From assembly GCA_037043015.1 (NCBI GenBank), contig CM073325.1, positions 20,315,001 through 20,379,000 of the forward strand: a stretch of 64,000 nt of DNA. The letters are read 5' to 3'. Position numbers and translations under genes: made by a program. Source of the stretch: Bryum argenteum (lineage: Eukaryota; Streptophyta; Bryopsida; Bryales; Bryaceae). Below the pieces are notes generated by a model. It searched no databases and had not been told where the DNA came from. It was given only the letters and a program-made list of their open reading frames with translations. Positions 19,858 through 29,649 of this stretch are shown here, piece by piece. The first letter of the stretch is position 1; each line of letters opens with the position of its first letter.

Positions 19858-22179
19858 GTAAATACTCTCCTTTTTTAAAAATCAATAGTGATAAATATCT
19901 AGTTGATATATATATATATATAAATATATATTTATGATTTAAGTATCTCAAATCTCAAAATTATTTACTTTTTCATGATCTAGCTTCGTATATAATTTTT
20001 TGATTGAAGTAAAAGATTTCTTAAATTTATAAAATAAAAAAATATATATATAACAAAGTGAAGTTTACTTTGAAAGATTCTCATGCCTTTTACTTTATGT
20101 GCACGGTCTTACTGCGATCCTACTCTAACTTATTTGGTCATATAATGAACACAAGTGCAAGTTTGAGGAGGACATTGAAGAAATAAAGGAGCTCTCTTAA
20201 ACACTCAATCCACAAATCGCCATCCTCCTCACGAAGGGACGAGATTTGATGCTCGACATGGTGTCTAGGGCCTTGATGGAAGGGGTCGCTTGAAGTTCAC
20301 ATTTTTTGGCATTCTTGCCCTAAATCAACACTATATTCAAGTACAATTCATGTTCCATATTTCAAAAGCTACTCGTACATTCAAGGGCACGATATGCAAG
20401 ACGGATATGGGTACCACTAAGAGGGGTAAACCTATGTGGAAATCATTATACATGTGCCAGAAATTCCAATCTTAACCCCATGTATACAACTATAACCATA
20501 TCACCTCTAATACCATCTAGTTAGAATAATTAATTTTTCAATATTATTTTTTTATCATAGTAGTTGAGGAAAAATCACAAGTATCTTTGAGGGAATGAGG
20601 GGTACTCATATCATGACTGTATTTATCACTTGACTAATGAGGATGTTTTACGGTTACCCAACTGTGGAGAGTGAATTTCTGGTTTTAGATTTCTGGGTAT
20701 TTAACCTTGAAGCGTTCCTGGGTCCAAAAATCGGACCCTAAAAGTCAGGGGCATTTCTTGGGAGGCTCTTTCGGTCAGCGTATGCGCTTTGTGTGTTGAT
20801 TGTCGTCCTTTTCTGAAACCTTGAAACATGGCGTCGAACCGTGTGAAGCTTACATGCTCTGATAACACTACAGTCGAAGTCGATGTGGAGGTGGCGAGGA
20901 AGTCCGAGATGGTGAAGGACATCATTAAAGCGAAGGGCATCAATGAACCGATTCCAATGCCGCTGCGGGTGTCGGGCGATATCCTGACGAAGGTGATGGA
21001 CTATTGCAAGTTTCATGTGGAGAGTCGGAAGACCAGCGATGGTAAGCCTGCTACTCCCGAGGATGAGATCAACGCATGGGATGCCAATTTCGTGAACATC
21101 GATCAACAAACTCTGGTAACTCTTATCGGGGTACGAAGTCTCGACGTATGTGTTACTCGTTAAATCTTCTCTTGTTGGAATCTTGTTGGTACAGCACATC
21201 TGATGAGGGCACCTTTGATCAGATGGCGGAACTCCTGAAGATAAAGAACTTGAAGGATCTTGCCCGTCAGACTCTGGTTGACAGTGTCAAAGGCAAGACC
21301 GTGAAGGAGATTCGGGAGATGTTTAACCCCTAAAGGCCCAAGCGTTTTTGCAACCTCCAATCTCAAAATCTGCGATTTTTGACCACATTGTGGAGTTTGG
21401 AGTATGGCATAAATTTTTATTGTATTCTGGAACATTCAACCGTAAGATCTTGAACCTAACTTCATCCATGATTACCATGTCAAATCTCAACCGTTGGATC
21501 TGCACCATTTGTGAGATCATAACGTTCAAAGTTGATGCAGAAATTTTTTTGTGGCTTGCCCGAAAGACATAGTCTACTTGGTGCAAAGGGAGACTTGGTG
21601 ATTGTTACCCTAAACATTTTGCTAGTATTTTTTTCCATGTTAGAAATCAAGTTGGCCACACCCATGCAAAATTTTAGACACTCATTCCACTTTTTGGACC
21701 TTCATACAATTTTTTTTCTAGAAGGAGGCAAAAAAGTACTCTAAGTGAACAAATTGGGGTTCTAATACAAATCCACCATCAACTTTTTGAATTTTTCAAA
21801 AGTGAACGGTGAAAATGTTCCTTTACACAAATCAGAGTCATGGGGGAAAAAAAAATTTGAAAAAAAGTAAAATCTCAATTATTGACAATTTTGGAGAACA
21901 TAAACACACATATGCAAATTAGTAAATGGACGGGCAACAAAGAAGAATGGGAACCCATTCTCAATCTTACGGGCCCATTGCTGGCAATATGGCAGAGCTA
22001 TGAATAGCCTACTGCCACCATAAATACTTTGCCTAATATTCTATGTAGATAGCTATGACATGTGTCACTTGCAATAAAGGGAGGGCTTTCTTCCCGTTGC
22101 TCCCCACCGTTACTAAGCTCCCTAAGCTCTTTATAAGTTCCCTATAAAAAGATGATCTGACAAAAAGGCCCACGCTTGC

Positions 22180-22365
22180 AACGACAAAGTGGATTTGACT
22201 GGCACCTTGGGGAGCCACATGAGGTGGCAGGAATTTCGTGATCTGGAAAGAGCCGAGCTGGAGGAGCTGGCCCGCCTTGCTGCCGTCCCTGGCCACCACT
22301 TGTACCGTGCAGTAGGCGCACTGATTGAAGCCCCCTTTGCGAAGTCGTTCTCCAGGGCACAAAAT
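22180..22365. other. GC-rich patch inside the piggyBac element
   Basis: A GC-rich stretch is open on both strands (plus strand: RWQEFRDLERAELEELARLA). It contrasts with the AT-rich surroundings. No family is recognised. It may be captured host sequence. Confidence 0.3.
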
Positions 22366-22489
22366 AGAATTCTCCTAACTGGAGAAAGGACTCCAGGGAT
22401 TGCCGAACACCTACAAAATCACCAAAATTTATCAATTTACAAGAATTCTAATGTAACTAATAAAAAATAAATTATCCATAAGCATAGTA

Positions 22490-22800
22490 TTATTCATAGT
22501 ATTATTACTAACTTTTGTATGTGGGGTAAGAAACAAAGCAAAGAATTATTCACAAGCAATATTCAAATTATTGTGGTGTCATTTGTTTGTGGGGTAAGAA
22601 ATAAAGCAAAGTATTATTCATAACTCAACTACTATTCATATTTGTTTGTGGGATAAAAAACATAGCAAAGTATTATTCACAAGCAAAGTACTATTCATAT
22701 TATTATTACTAACGTTTGTTTGTGGGGTTGAAATAAAGCAAAGTATTATTCACAAGGAAAGTACTATTATTCACAAGCAAAGTACTATATGCGCAAAATG
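22490..22800. repeat. degenerate tandem repeat in piggyBac (AAGTATTATTCA… units)
   Basis: Units built from TTGTTTGTGGGGTAAGAAA, TAAAGCAAAGTATTATTCA and TACTATTCATATTATTATTA occur about four times with irregular spacing of roughly 60-90 bases. This is a typical subterminal location. Confidence 0.7.
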
Positions 22801-24789
22801 TGGGGTAACAAACTTGAGCTTCCTCTTTGTATGCAAAAAGAAATACTTACATTCACTCACATATGGCGTTGGCGTCGTATGGCAATATCTGTGTGCCACT
22901 TCTCAAAGCAACCTCGATTGAGACACATCCATTTGTCTCCACACTTCCGGCGATAATAATGTGGTTCAAATTTTTGGCAAACCACACACCGACGTCGTAA
23001 TTTTGTATATGTGGGTACACAAATCAATGGCGTGTTCCTTGCTCGAGGAATATCCGCGGGGTGTGAATCTCTCATAGGCCACCCTTGAAGAAGGGCTTCA
23101 CATAAGCCCTTCTTGAATTGAAGGTGTGTCATCGGCGTGCGGTTATATCGATAGTGTTTCACACACTCCAAATAATATATATACATGTTGACAATCGAGA
23201 CATCCAATAAGAAGAAAAAATACGGTGCCACCACTTGTGGCTCCGCACTTGGCATGAATAGGATGCTCGGAGTTGATCGGCAACATCTACACCTCGCATG
23301 TGAGTTGTATATTCTTTCAAAATCGGGATGTTAGAATCATTTCACGACTTGCACCATTTCGCCGAGGGACCGTTACTACCTTCTCACATGGGGGTTGAAT
23401 TGGCAAATAATGAGTGGAAATAAGAAGCACGGGCTTCTTATCCTTCCACATAACACATGATATCGTGCGGGTGTCATGCATTTTCCATAAAGTTGTGCCT
23501 TGAGGCACATTTTTGAAAAGAATTGGTGTTTTTCAAATCTAAGGGAAGACCAACCCGGTTTGCCCTTATTGTCCCACATGCATACATTTCCCGTGATAAA
23601 AGAGTTGTGAAAAGTCCAAAACTAGTGAAGTAATTATCCATTGTCACGCAATGGCCTAAGTTCCAAAGGCCATCCACTAACCTCATAACTACATTATGGG
23701 CCAATCGAGCATCGCCAAGAACAATATTAGGTTGTTCTATGGGAAGGGGGGCTACAATATTGTCTTTTCCACAATAGATCTCGAAATTCCATACGAACTT
23801 TGAAATCGAGCATGCCAAACACCAAACCTTCAAGCCCCACTTTTGAGGCTTCTTAGGCATATATTGACGTATCGGTGAATATGTCCCCTTATAGCGAATC
23901 ATCATTTCATCAATGGTCAAATATTTTCCAAGAAACCATGCCTTTTTACATTGATCTCTCATAGCATTGACTAACCATCTTGTTTGACCGATTTTGTCAT
24001 AACCCGGGTCCCCTCTAGTTTGTCCTTCCATGTTTGTAAGATGGAGACATCTCCTAATGTCTTGAAATCGGGCCCGTGTAAATATATTTGAAATACTTGG
24101 GCATCCAAAGAGGTCATCACGCATCCAATATGTTCTTACATTAGGTTGAACCCTCAACCCCATATATATGGCTAAGGCCATAAATGCTTTGAGGCTCGAA
24201 ATTGTCATATTCTCCCAAGTAGGACCACCTTTGGTATTTCCATGCTCATCTAAAGGAGCATTTGCATACCGATTAGTTTCTTGAACAATAGTGGCCAACA
24301 TGTGTGGAGTCCAAAAGAGGCCAAATAAATCCATAAAACTTGGCATACCACGATGATGACGAGAAGGACCCATGGGTTTCCCCAAAAATGATATCGGCAT
24401 TGGATTATACATAATACTTGGGTTTCCCCAAGTCTCATTCCTAAATTGCCACCTAATATCCTCTTGTTGATGGGGTAACCCATCGTTACGATTATCTCCA
24501 TCACTATCAGAGGCACTTTCAAAATTGGGTAAGTCCTCACTATCATTCCCACCCAAATCATCCCTCACACCATTGCGTGTCATTCTCCTTCTTATTATAT
24601 GTTCTTCCTCAACATCATCATCCCACTCCATATTATTATTACCGCCCTCAGTATCATTGCCATAGAATTCTCCAGGCCCAATACCAGTACTTCTCTCCCC
24701 AATAAAAATATTTGGCTGCAATGTGAATTGACCAATATTTTCTTCTGAAGTCACAACTACTGGTTGCCCTTGTAGCCCAAGCGTATGGC

Positions 24790-25120
24790 CTGTAAGGGGA
24801 AGGCCAGAAGGCGATGCACCCGCCACAGGAAGGCCCTGGTGCCCGGGTAAGCAGGCGTGCCGGCCGTTGCTGCTGTTCGGCTGGAGATGCCCCGCTGCGC
24901 TCGGCGCCGGACCCCAGCTGGCAGCCGACGCGCTTGACTCGCCGACGTGGCCCGACCTCGTGGCCGCGGCGCTGTGCCAGCCCGCAGTCCGCCGGCTTGA
25001 GTCCCATACTAGTCGCAACGCCGTTGCATCACCGCAATCTTGGTCGACGCCTAGCTGCAGCGCTGGTCCGTGCATCTCACCACTCCCGCTTGCTTCTTCG
25101 GGATCAGGTCCAGCATTGTA
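24790..25120 (-). other. GC-rich in-frame insert in the transposase N-terminal region
   Basis: The base composition jumps to very high GC. The protein becomes Ala/Ser/Gly-rich (SSASAASWGPAPSAAG) inside an otherwise acidic AT-neutral region. The frame stays open through it. It may be a captured fragment rather than part of the family's normal transposase. Confidence 0.4.
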
Positions 25121-26089
25121 GATCTCACCACCTCTCTTCCGTCCTCTTCGGCCAAAGTTTATTGCTGCAAGCAAGACTTCAGGTGGCCAGAGGATATCCT
25201 CAAGACTTGCAGCTCTCTCCATACCACTATCATCTTCTCCTTCTTCATTACACAATTCTTCTGAGCTTGGGTAATACGCATGCACTGGAGATTGCGAATT
25301 CAAGTACTCGCCGTTGAAGCCAACATCTGTATCAGGGAAGGTCATGAGCTCAACTCCAGGTCCTAGATCTGGCAATTCTTGATGTTGAGGAGGTAATATT
25401 GCTTCAGGACTAGATGGTGGGCTTGGAGGAACCGTAGTTGGTTCCGGTTGTGTCTGTAGACGTGAACTCCTTCTCATTGGAATATTGTCCCACTCCATCT
25501 GTATTCTCCAAGTTAGACATTACTCATAACTCTCAACTATGAAATTTAGGTACATGTTACACAAGAGATACTCACCTCCTTTGACTTCTTCCATGATCGA
25601 CGTGGAGGCATTGCTTGTATCGGGCCAAGTAGATTTGACAATATCAAGAAATTCTTGCTCAAAAGCGTGTTGATCAACCCACCCTAGAATATGTGCGGCT
25701 TGCCTGTAGAAATGGTGTCGGAAATTATTTGCTTGTGGATTTCTTGGCCAAGCTTTGGACTTCTTACGAACGCGTAAACTGCGCAAATGTTTTTGATCAA
25801 GCAGTGAAAGGAGGTCATGAATCTGATGTGCTCGAAGGTGTTTGCGTACAGCCCAGGAACGAAGGCGAGCTTCTGGATCGGCAGATGGAGGCGGCAATGT
25901 CGAAATAAGAAGTGGCTGCAAGTTTCCGACACTCACAACCGCAGTATTGGGTTCCTGCATATGGTCATATTAGTCAGTTGATGTGATGTCAGTTTACCAT
26001 GCAAGTTCCACATGCAAACCAAGTTCATGTTCATGTATTCGAACCCGTTGATGTGATCGCTCCTCGATCTGTGCAATCATCTGATCGCT

Positions 26090-26330
26090 CACTGGCGCAT
26101 GGGCTGCCGAAGTTGGTGATGATCTGCAGGCTGCCGAACTTGATGCAGCGGCGACCTTGAAGCTGGACGGTCGGAGGCAGCTGCAGTACGCCTCCGAAGG
26201 AACTCGTCGACCTCCCTGGCACGTACAGTTCGCCGCCGATTCCTCTCGCTGAAGCTCAACCTCGGCGGCAAGTACAGTTGGACCACGAAGGAGCTGTTCG
26301 ATCTCCTGGCCGAAGACTCTACTGCGTAAT
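26090..26330 (+). other. GC-rich patch with a plus-strand peptide, possible captured gene piece
   Basis: The plus strand reads LKLNLGGKYSWTTKELFDLL and ends AEDSTA-stop, like the end of a protein. The minus strand is also open as part of the putative first transposase exon. Origin is unknown. Confidence 0.3.
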
Positions 26331-27140
26331 CACCATTTTCAGTGCTCTGATCATTTTCGGTCCATACTGGCACCTCGATGAATCCTTCTCCTACTGTTGC
26401 ACTCGCCTCTCTCGAATCGGTAGTTGCTAGTGAAATGATGGCAGCAGTCACAGGAACCCCGTCCAAAGAATTTGCAAAACTAGCCATAATGGATTTTTGT
26501 TACTTTTGAAATATGCTTTGGATTTGATGTATGCTGTTTGTTGTTCCCAACATCTTTCCATGAGTTTCTCATTCAAATTCTGAAATTTGAATCGCCCCAT
26601 GTCAGTGTGTTCTCAGCCGCCAGTTTCACGAAGTTTGTAGTTATGACATGTATTTGGAGGGGGCGTCAATCTTTGGCCAGTCCCAAAGCATTCAATTCTG
26701 CCGAATGTTGGGTCCTCCAAAACCCTGCTTGGAACCCCTGCCCCTCTGGAGTTTTCTCGAGTGACCCTCGCAACTGCCCCCATTTCCACCTTGTTCCTTA
26801 GTGGCCACAACAACAACCCGTTCTGCCCTTTCTCAACTCCAAATCAAAAATTTGCTCTACAAGGCACTAAAATTGGAATCTTACTTTGCAAATTTTACCA
26901 CACACAATTACTATGTTTCCCGACACACACACCAAATTACAGCCCAAAACACCAAAATTTGACCTCTCATCTAAGGTGCCCAAAACTGCAAAACGCCGAT
27001 TCGGCTTTCCTGGGCCTTTAGGGGTTAACATCAGGAATGACCTCACAACAGAAGAAGAAGCGAAATACCGATTGCAAAACGGTGAATGGGCATTTGTGAT
27101 GGTGTCAGATAAGCCGGCCAAGGAGATGGAAAAGATTGTT

Positions 27141-27558
27141 TAGACAAGATTGATTTACAAGATAAGACAAACTATGATGATCTACCATGAACCTAAATTT
27201 GTTTCCAAGTAGGTAATGTCTAAACTTTTTCACTGCATAGATCATGGCAAGTGCCTCCCTTTCTGTGGTAGAATAATTTGTCTCTGCCTGATTAAGTAAT
27301 CTGCTAGCGTAGGCAACAGGTTGATCATGTTTGCCATCTACATTTTGGGCTATAATGACCCCCACGGCGATCTGAGAGGCATCTGTGTGGACATGGAATG
27401 GTTTTGTCCAATCTGGTGCCAACAGTATGGGTGCTTTTGAGTAAGCCTGTTTAATCTTTTCTAAGGCGGCTTGAGCTTCTGGTGTCCAGTCACGTGGGTA
27501 GGTGTAGCCAACATGGTTCAACTTGGTGATCGGTGCTGTAATATGAGCCAACTTTTCG
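27141..27558 (-). pseudogene. gypsy RNase H domain fragment
   Basis: It contains FHVHTDASQIAVGVIIAQ (first Asp), YASRLLNQAETNYSTTEREA (Glu) and YLLGNKFRFMVDHHSLSYLV (Asp). It is preceded by the RT-connection IEKLAHITAPITKL. It is cut at 27141 just after the third acidic residue region. It belongs to the same frame as the RT at 32507 once the hAT insertion is discounted. Confidence 0.85.
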
Positions 27559-27566
27559 ATGTACAT

Positions 27567-28109
27567 CAGGGATGTCAATATGGACGTCTTTTGAGTTTTT
27601 TTGGTCGGACGGACGTCCGTCCGTCCGGGGGGGTAAAATGGAATTAATACGACAACAGTAAAAATTTCAACCATTAGATCTTCTTGGAGCTCGCATCTAA
27701 GCCGTTCAAATCTGATCTTCTTTAGAGCGACCGAGAAAATTCGCTCCGACCGGCGCCCGGTCGAGACGACCGAAGGTCGTGGTGACCATGAGATTTGATT
27801 CGGAGATCTACAACCGTCAGATCGATAACGGTCGACCGGTCAGACGGCGGTCAACCGGTCGGAAGGCGGTCGACGGATCGATCGGCGGTCGACCGGTCAG
27901 ACGGCGGTCGACTGGTCAGACGGCGGTCGACGGATCGGTCGGCGGTCGACGGATCGGTCGGCGGTCGACCGGTCGGACGGCCCGACCCGAATTTAAGGAT
28001 AAATAAATAAATAAATAAATAATTTTTTTAAAAAAATAATTTAGAATCCGGTTGCTCCGTCCGATCGGTCGGGCCGACTGATCGGACGGAGCGACCGAAT
28101 TCTAAATTT

Positions 28110-28152
<43 letters not shown>

Positions 28153-29618
28153 CCCCGGACGGCGTGGGCGTCCGAAGCCGCCTTGGTGGGGAGCTAAGGA
28201 TGGCGGCCACTCCTCTTAACCCTAACCCTATTCTAATTTATTCCAACAACCATTTTGAATTTCTTCAGAACTCCCCCCCACCCCCCTAAAGTTTTTCAAG
28301 ACCCAGATTACACTATTTGGGGTTCCCGCTCAAATAAGATTCTCCTTGCTTTGAGCATTACGATCTCATTAATGGAAAAGAATCGACGGTTTAGATTTTA
28401 TAAGTCACTAAAATTTCAAGTTAACTTTAAGATCCTACGGTTGGATCTTTCTAAACATTGCTTCAAATGAGGCTTTACAAGCATGAAGAATGTAGGCAAT
28501 TTCGCATCAAGGATATCTAGGGATTAAGATCTCTTTATTTTATCTAAAATTTAACCATACTTAAGTTACTTTTGCGAATTGATTGATGATTCATTTAATC
28601 TTATTATCATGGTCCGGAAGATATTACCTACTTCGTACTACTTATGGTATGTACTACCTAGTTTGGAATCATGTATTTTTCACACCAACCCCTTTAATCA
28701 CAAACATGACAAGGTTTGCTTAATATTGAATAACTTATTATAAAAGGAGACTAATAGTATCTTCATAGATAAGTATTGGCCTTTATCATATAAGATAAAA
28801 TTTAAGGAAACCATACAAATAAATAAGTACTAAGAATAGAAATGAGAATTATATTTTGCTATTGAAAGTTTAGGTGTCTTTAATCTATTACAAGAGAATT
28901 ATTAATTGTTATGAGGATTTCAACTACAACAATTTAATCTTAGAATTAAGGTTTTTATATTGTCTTTGGGAAGAAAGTTTACAAGAGTTAGAAAACTCAC
29001 ATTTCTTAACACATTTATTTTTCCTTCAAACCCCCCCCCCCTAGCCTTTAGGGGTTAAATAAAAAACCACCCATTTGGATTCAAATAAAATTTGCTTAGA
29101 TACTTAGATCCGTAAATGGTTAGTAACTATAATATTTTTCATTATCATAAGTCAATGTGAATATATTGCAAATTCTATCAAAGCATGACATTGTACCCCT
29201 AAAGAATTCCAAGTGATTCATGGACAGTTAAGATTCATATGAACAACGAGGGGTTATTTATAATAAGTTCTATTTTTCATGTGTGTCCATTTGTCCAAGC
29301 CCATAAGATCTTTTGAGTAAAACATTCCCTTCTATGAAAAGAAGATCTTCCCGACATTCCCCTGACAAAATCGGCATGTGGATTAATGCCCTGATTTAGA
29401 TTGTAGGTACAATGTCAGGTACCTAAAAATAGACAATTCTTAAATGCAAGCAAGAGGAGGAAGAAGAAGGGAGAAGTGGAGAGATGAGGGAGTGTTGGTG
29501 AGTGAGAGAGGAAGAGAGGAGCGCAAGACACCGACCGGTCGCTTGGTCCATCGGTCGGTCGCTCGGTAGGTCAATCGGTCGGTCCCTCCGTCGATCGGTC
29601 CCTCGGGCCATAAGCCAA

Positions 29619-29649
<31 letters not shown>

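Larger units (their letters stand above)
22857..26487 (-). pseudogene. piggyBac-type transposase (DDE_Tnp_1_7), frameshifted
   Basis: The longest piece is 25498-23474 (674 codons). It has an acidic, low-complexity N-terminus. Then come the DDE core LTIDEMMIRYKGTYSPIRQY, YMPKKPQKWGLKVWCLA and VTMDNYFTS (two catalytic Asp). After a frame change near 23500, WKDKKPVLLISTHYLPIQPP follows, then THMRGVDVADQLRASYS (third Asp). After another change near 23215, THLQFKKGLCEALLQGW leads to the C-terminal Cys-rich finger RRRCVVCQKFEPHYYRRKC…WMCLNRGCFEKWHT, ending at 22857. An upstream exon (about 25956 to ~25580) joins by a GTGAGT donor to MEWDN. A further 5' exon may start at ATG 26487. The triad and finger are intact, so loss is recent or due to base errors. 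Confidence 0.85.
21323..27028 (-). mobile_element. piggyBac-type DNA transposon, ~5.7 kb
   Basis: TTAA flanks both ends (21323-21326 and 27025-27028). The termini are perfect inverted repeats of 14 bases, CCCCTAAAGGCCCA. Inside, on the minus strand, is a multi-exon piggyBac-type transposase gene. The pre-insertion sequence GATGTTTAACATC is preserved in duplication copy A at 10504-10513. These facts define the borders to the base. Non-coding ends contain a repeat block (22490-22800) and three GC-rich patches. Confidence 0.95.
18511..27140. repeat. segmental duplication, copy B, carrying a piggyBac insertion
   Basis: It is homologous to 7701-10622. The block is continuous to 21326, is broken by the piggyBac element, and resumes at 27025 until about 27140, where a gypsy fragment begins. 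Divergence from copy A is low (scattered single bases), so the duplication is recent and the piggyBac insertion is younger still. Confidence 0.9.
20828..27143 (+). pseudogene. SKP1-like gene disrupted by piggyBac
   Basis: Exon 1 (20828-21130) and the start of exon 2 (21223 to …VKEIREMFN) match the intact copy at 10012. The frame then enters the transposon at TTAA 21323-21326. Beyond it, 27029 onward continues with IRNDLTTEEEAKYRLQNGEW to EMEKIV, where a second break, the junction with a gypsy fragment, removes the last residues. Confidence 0.95.

Noticed and set aside
27600..28000. Arg-rich plus-strand frames with RRSTGRTAVDGS-like repeats
   Set aside because: They result from the CGGTCGAC tandem motif near the hAT-like end and are not protein genes.
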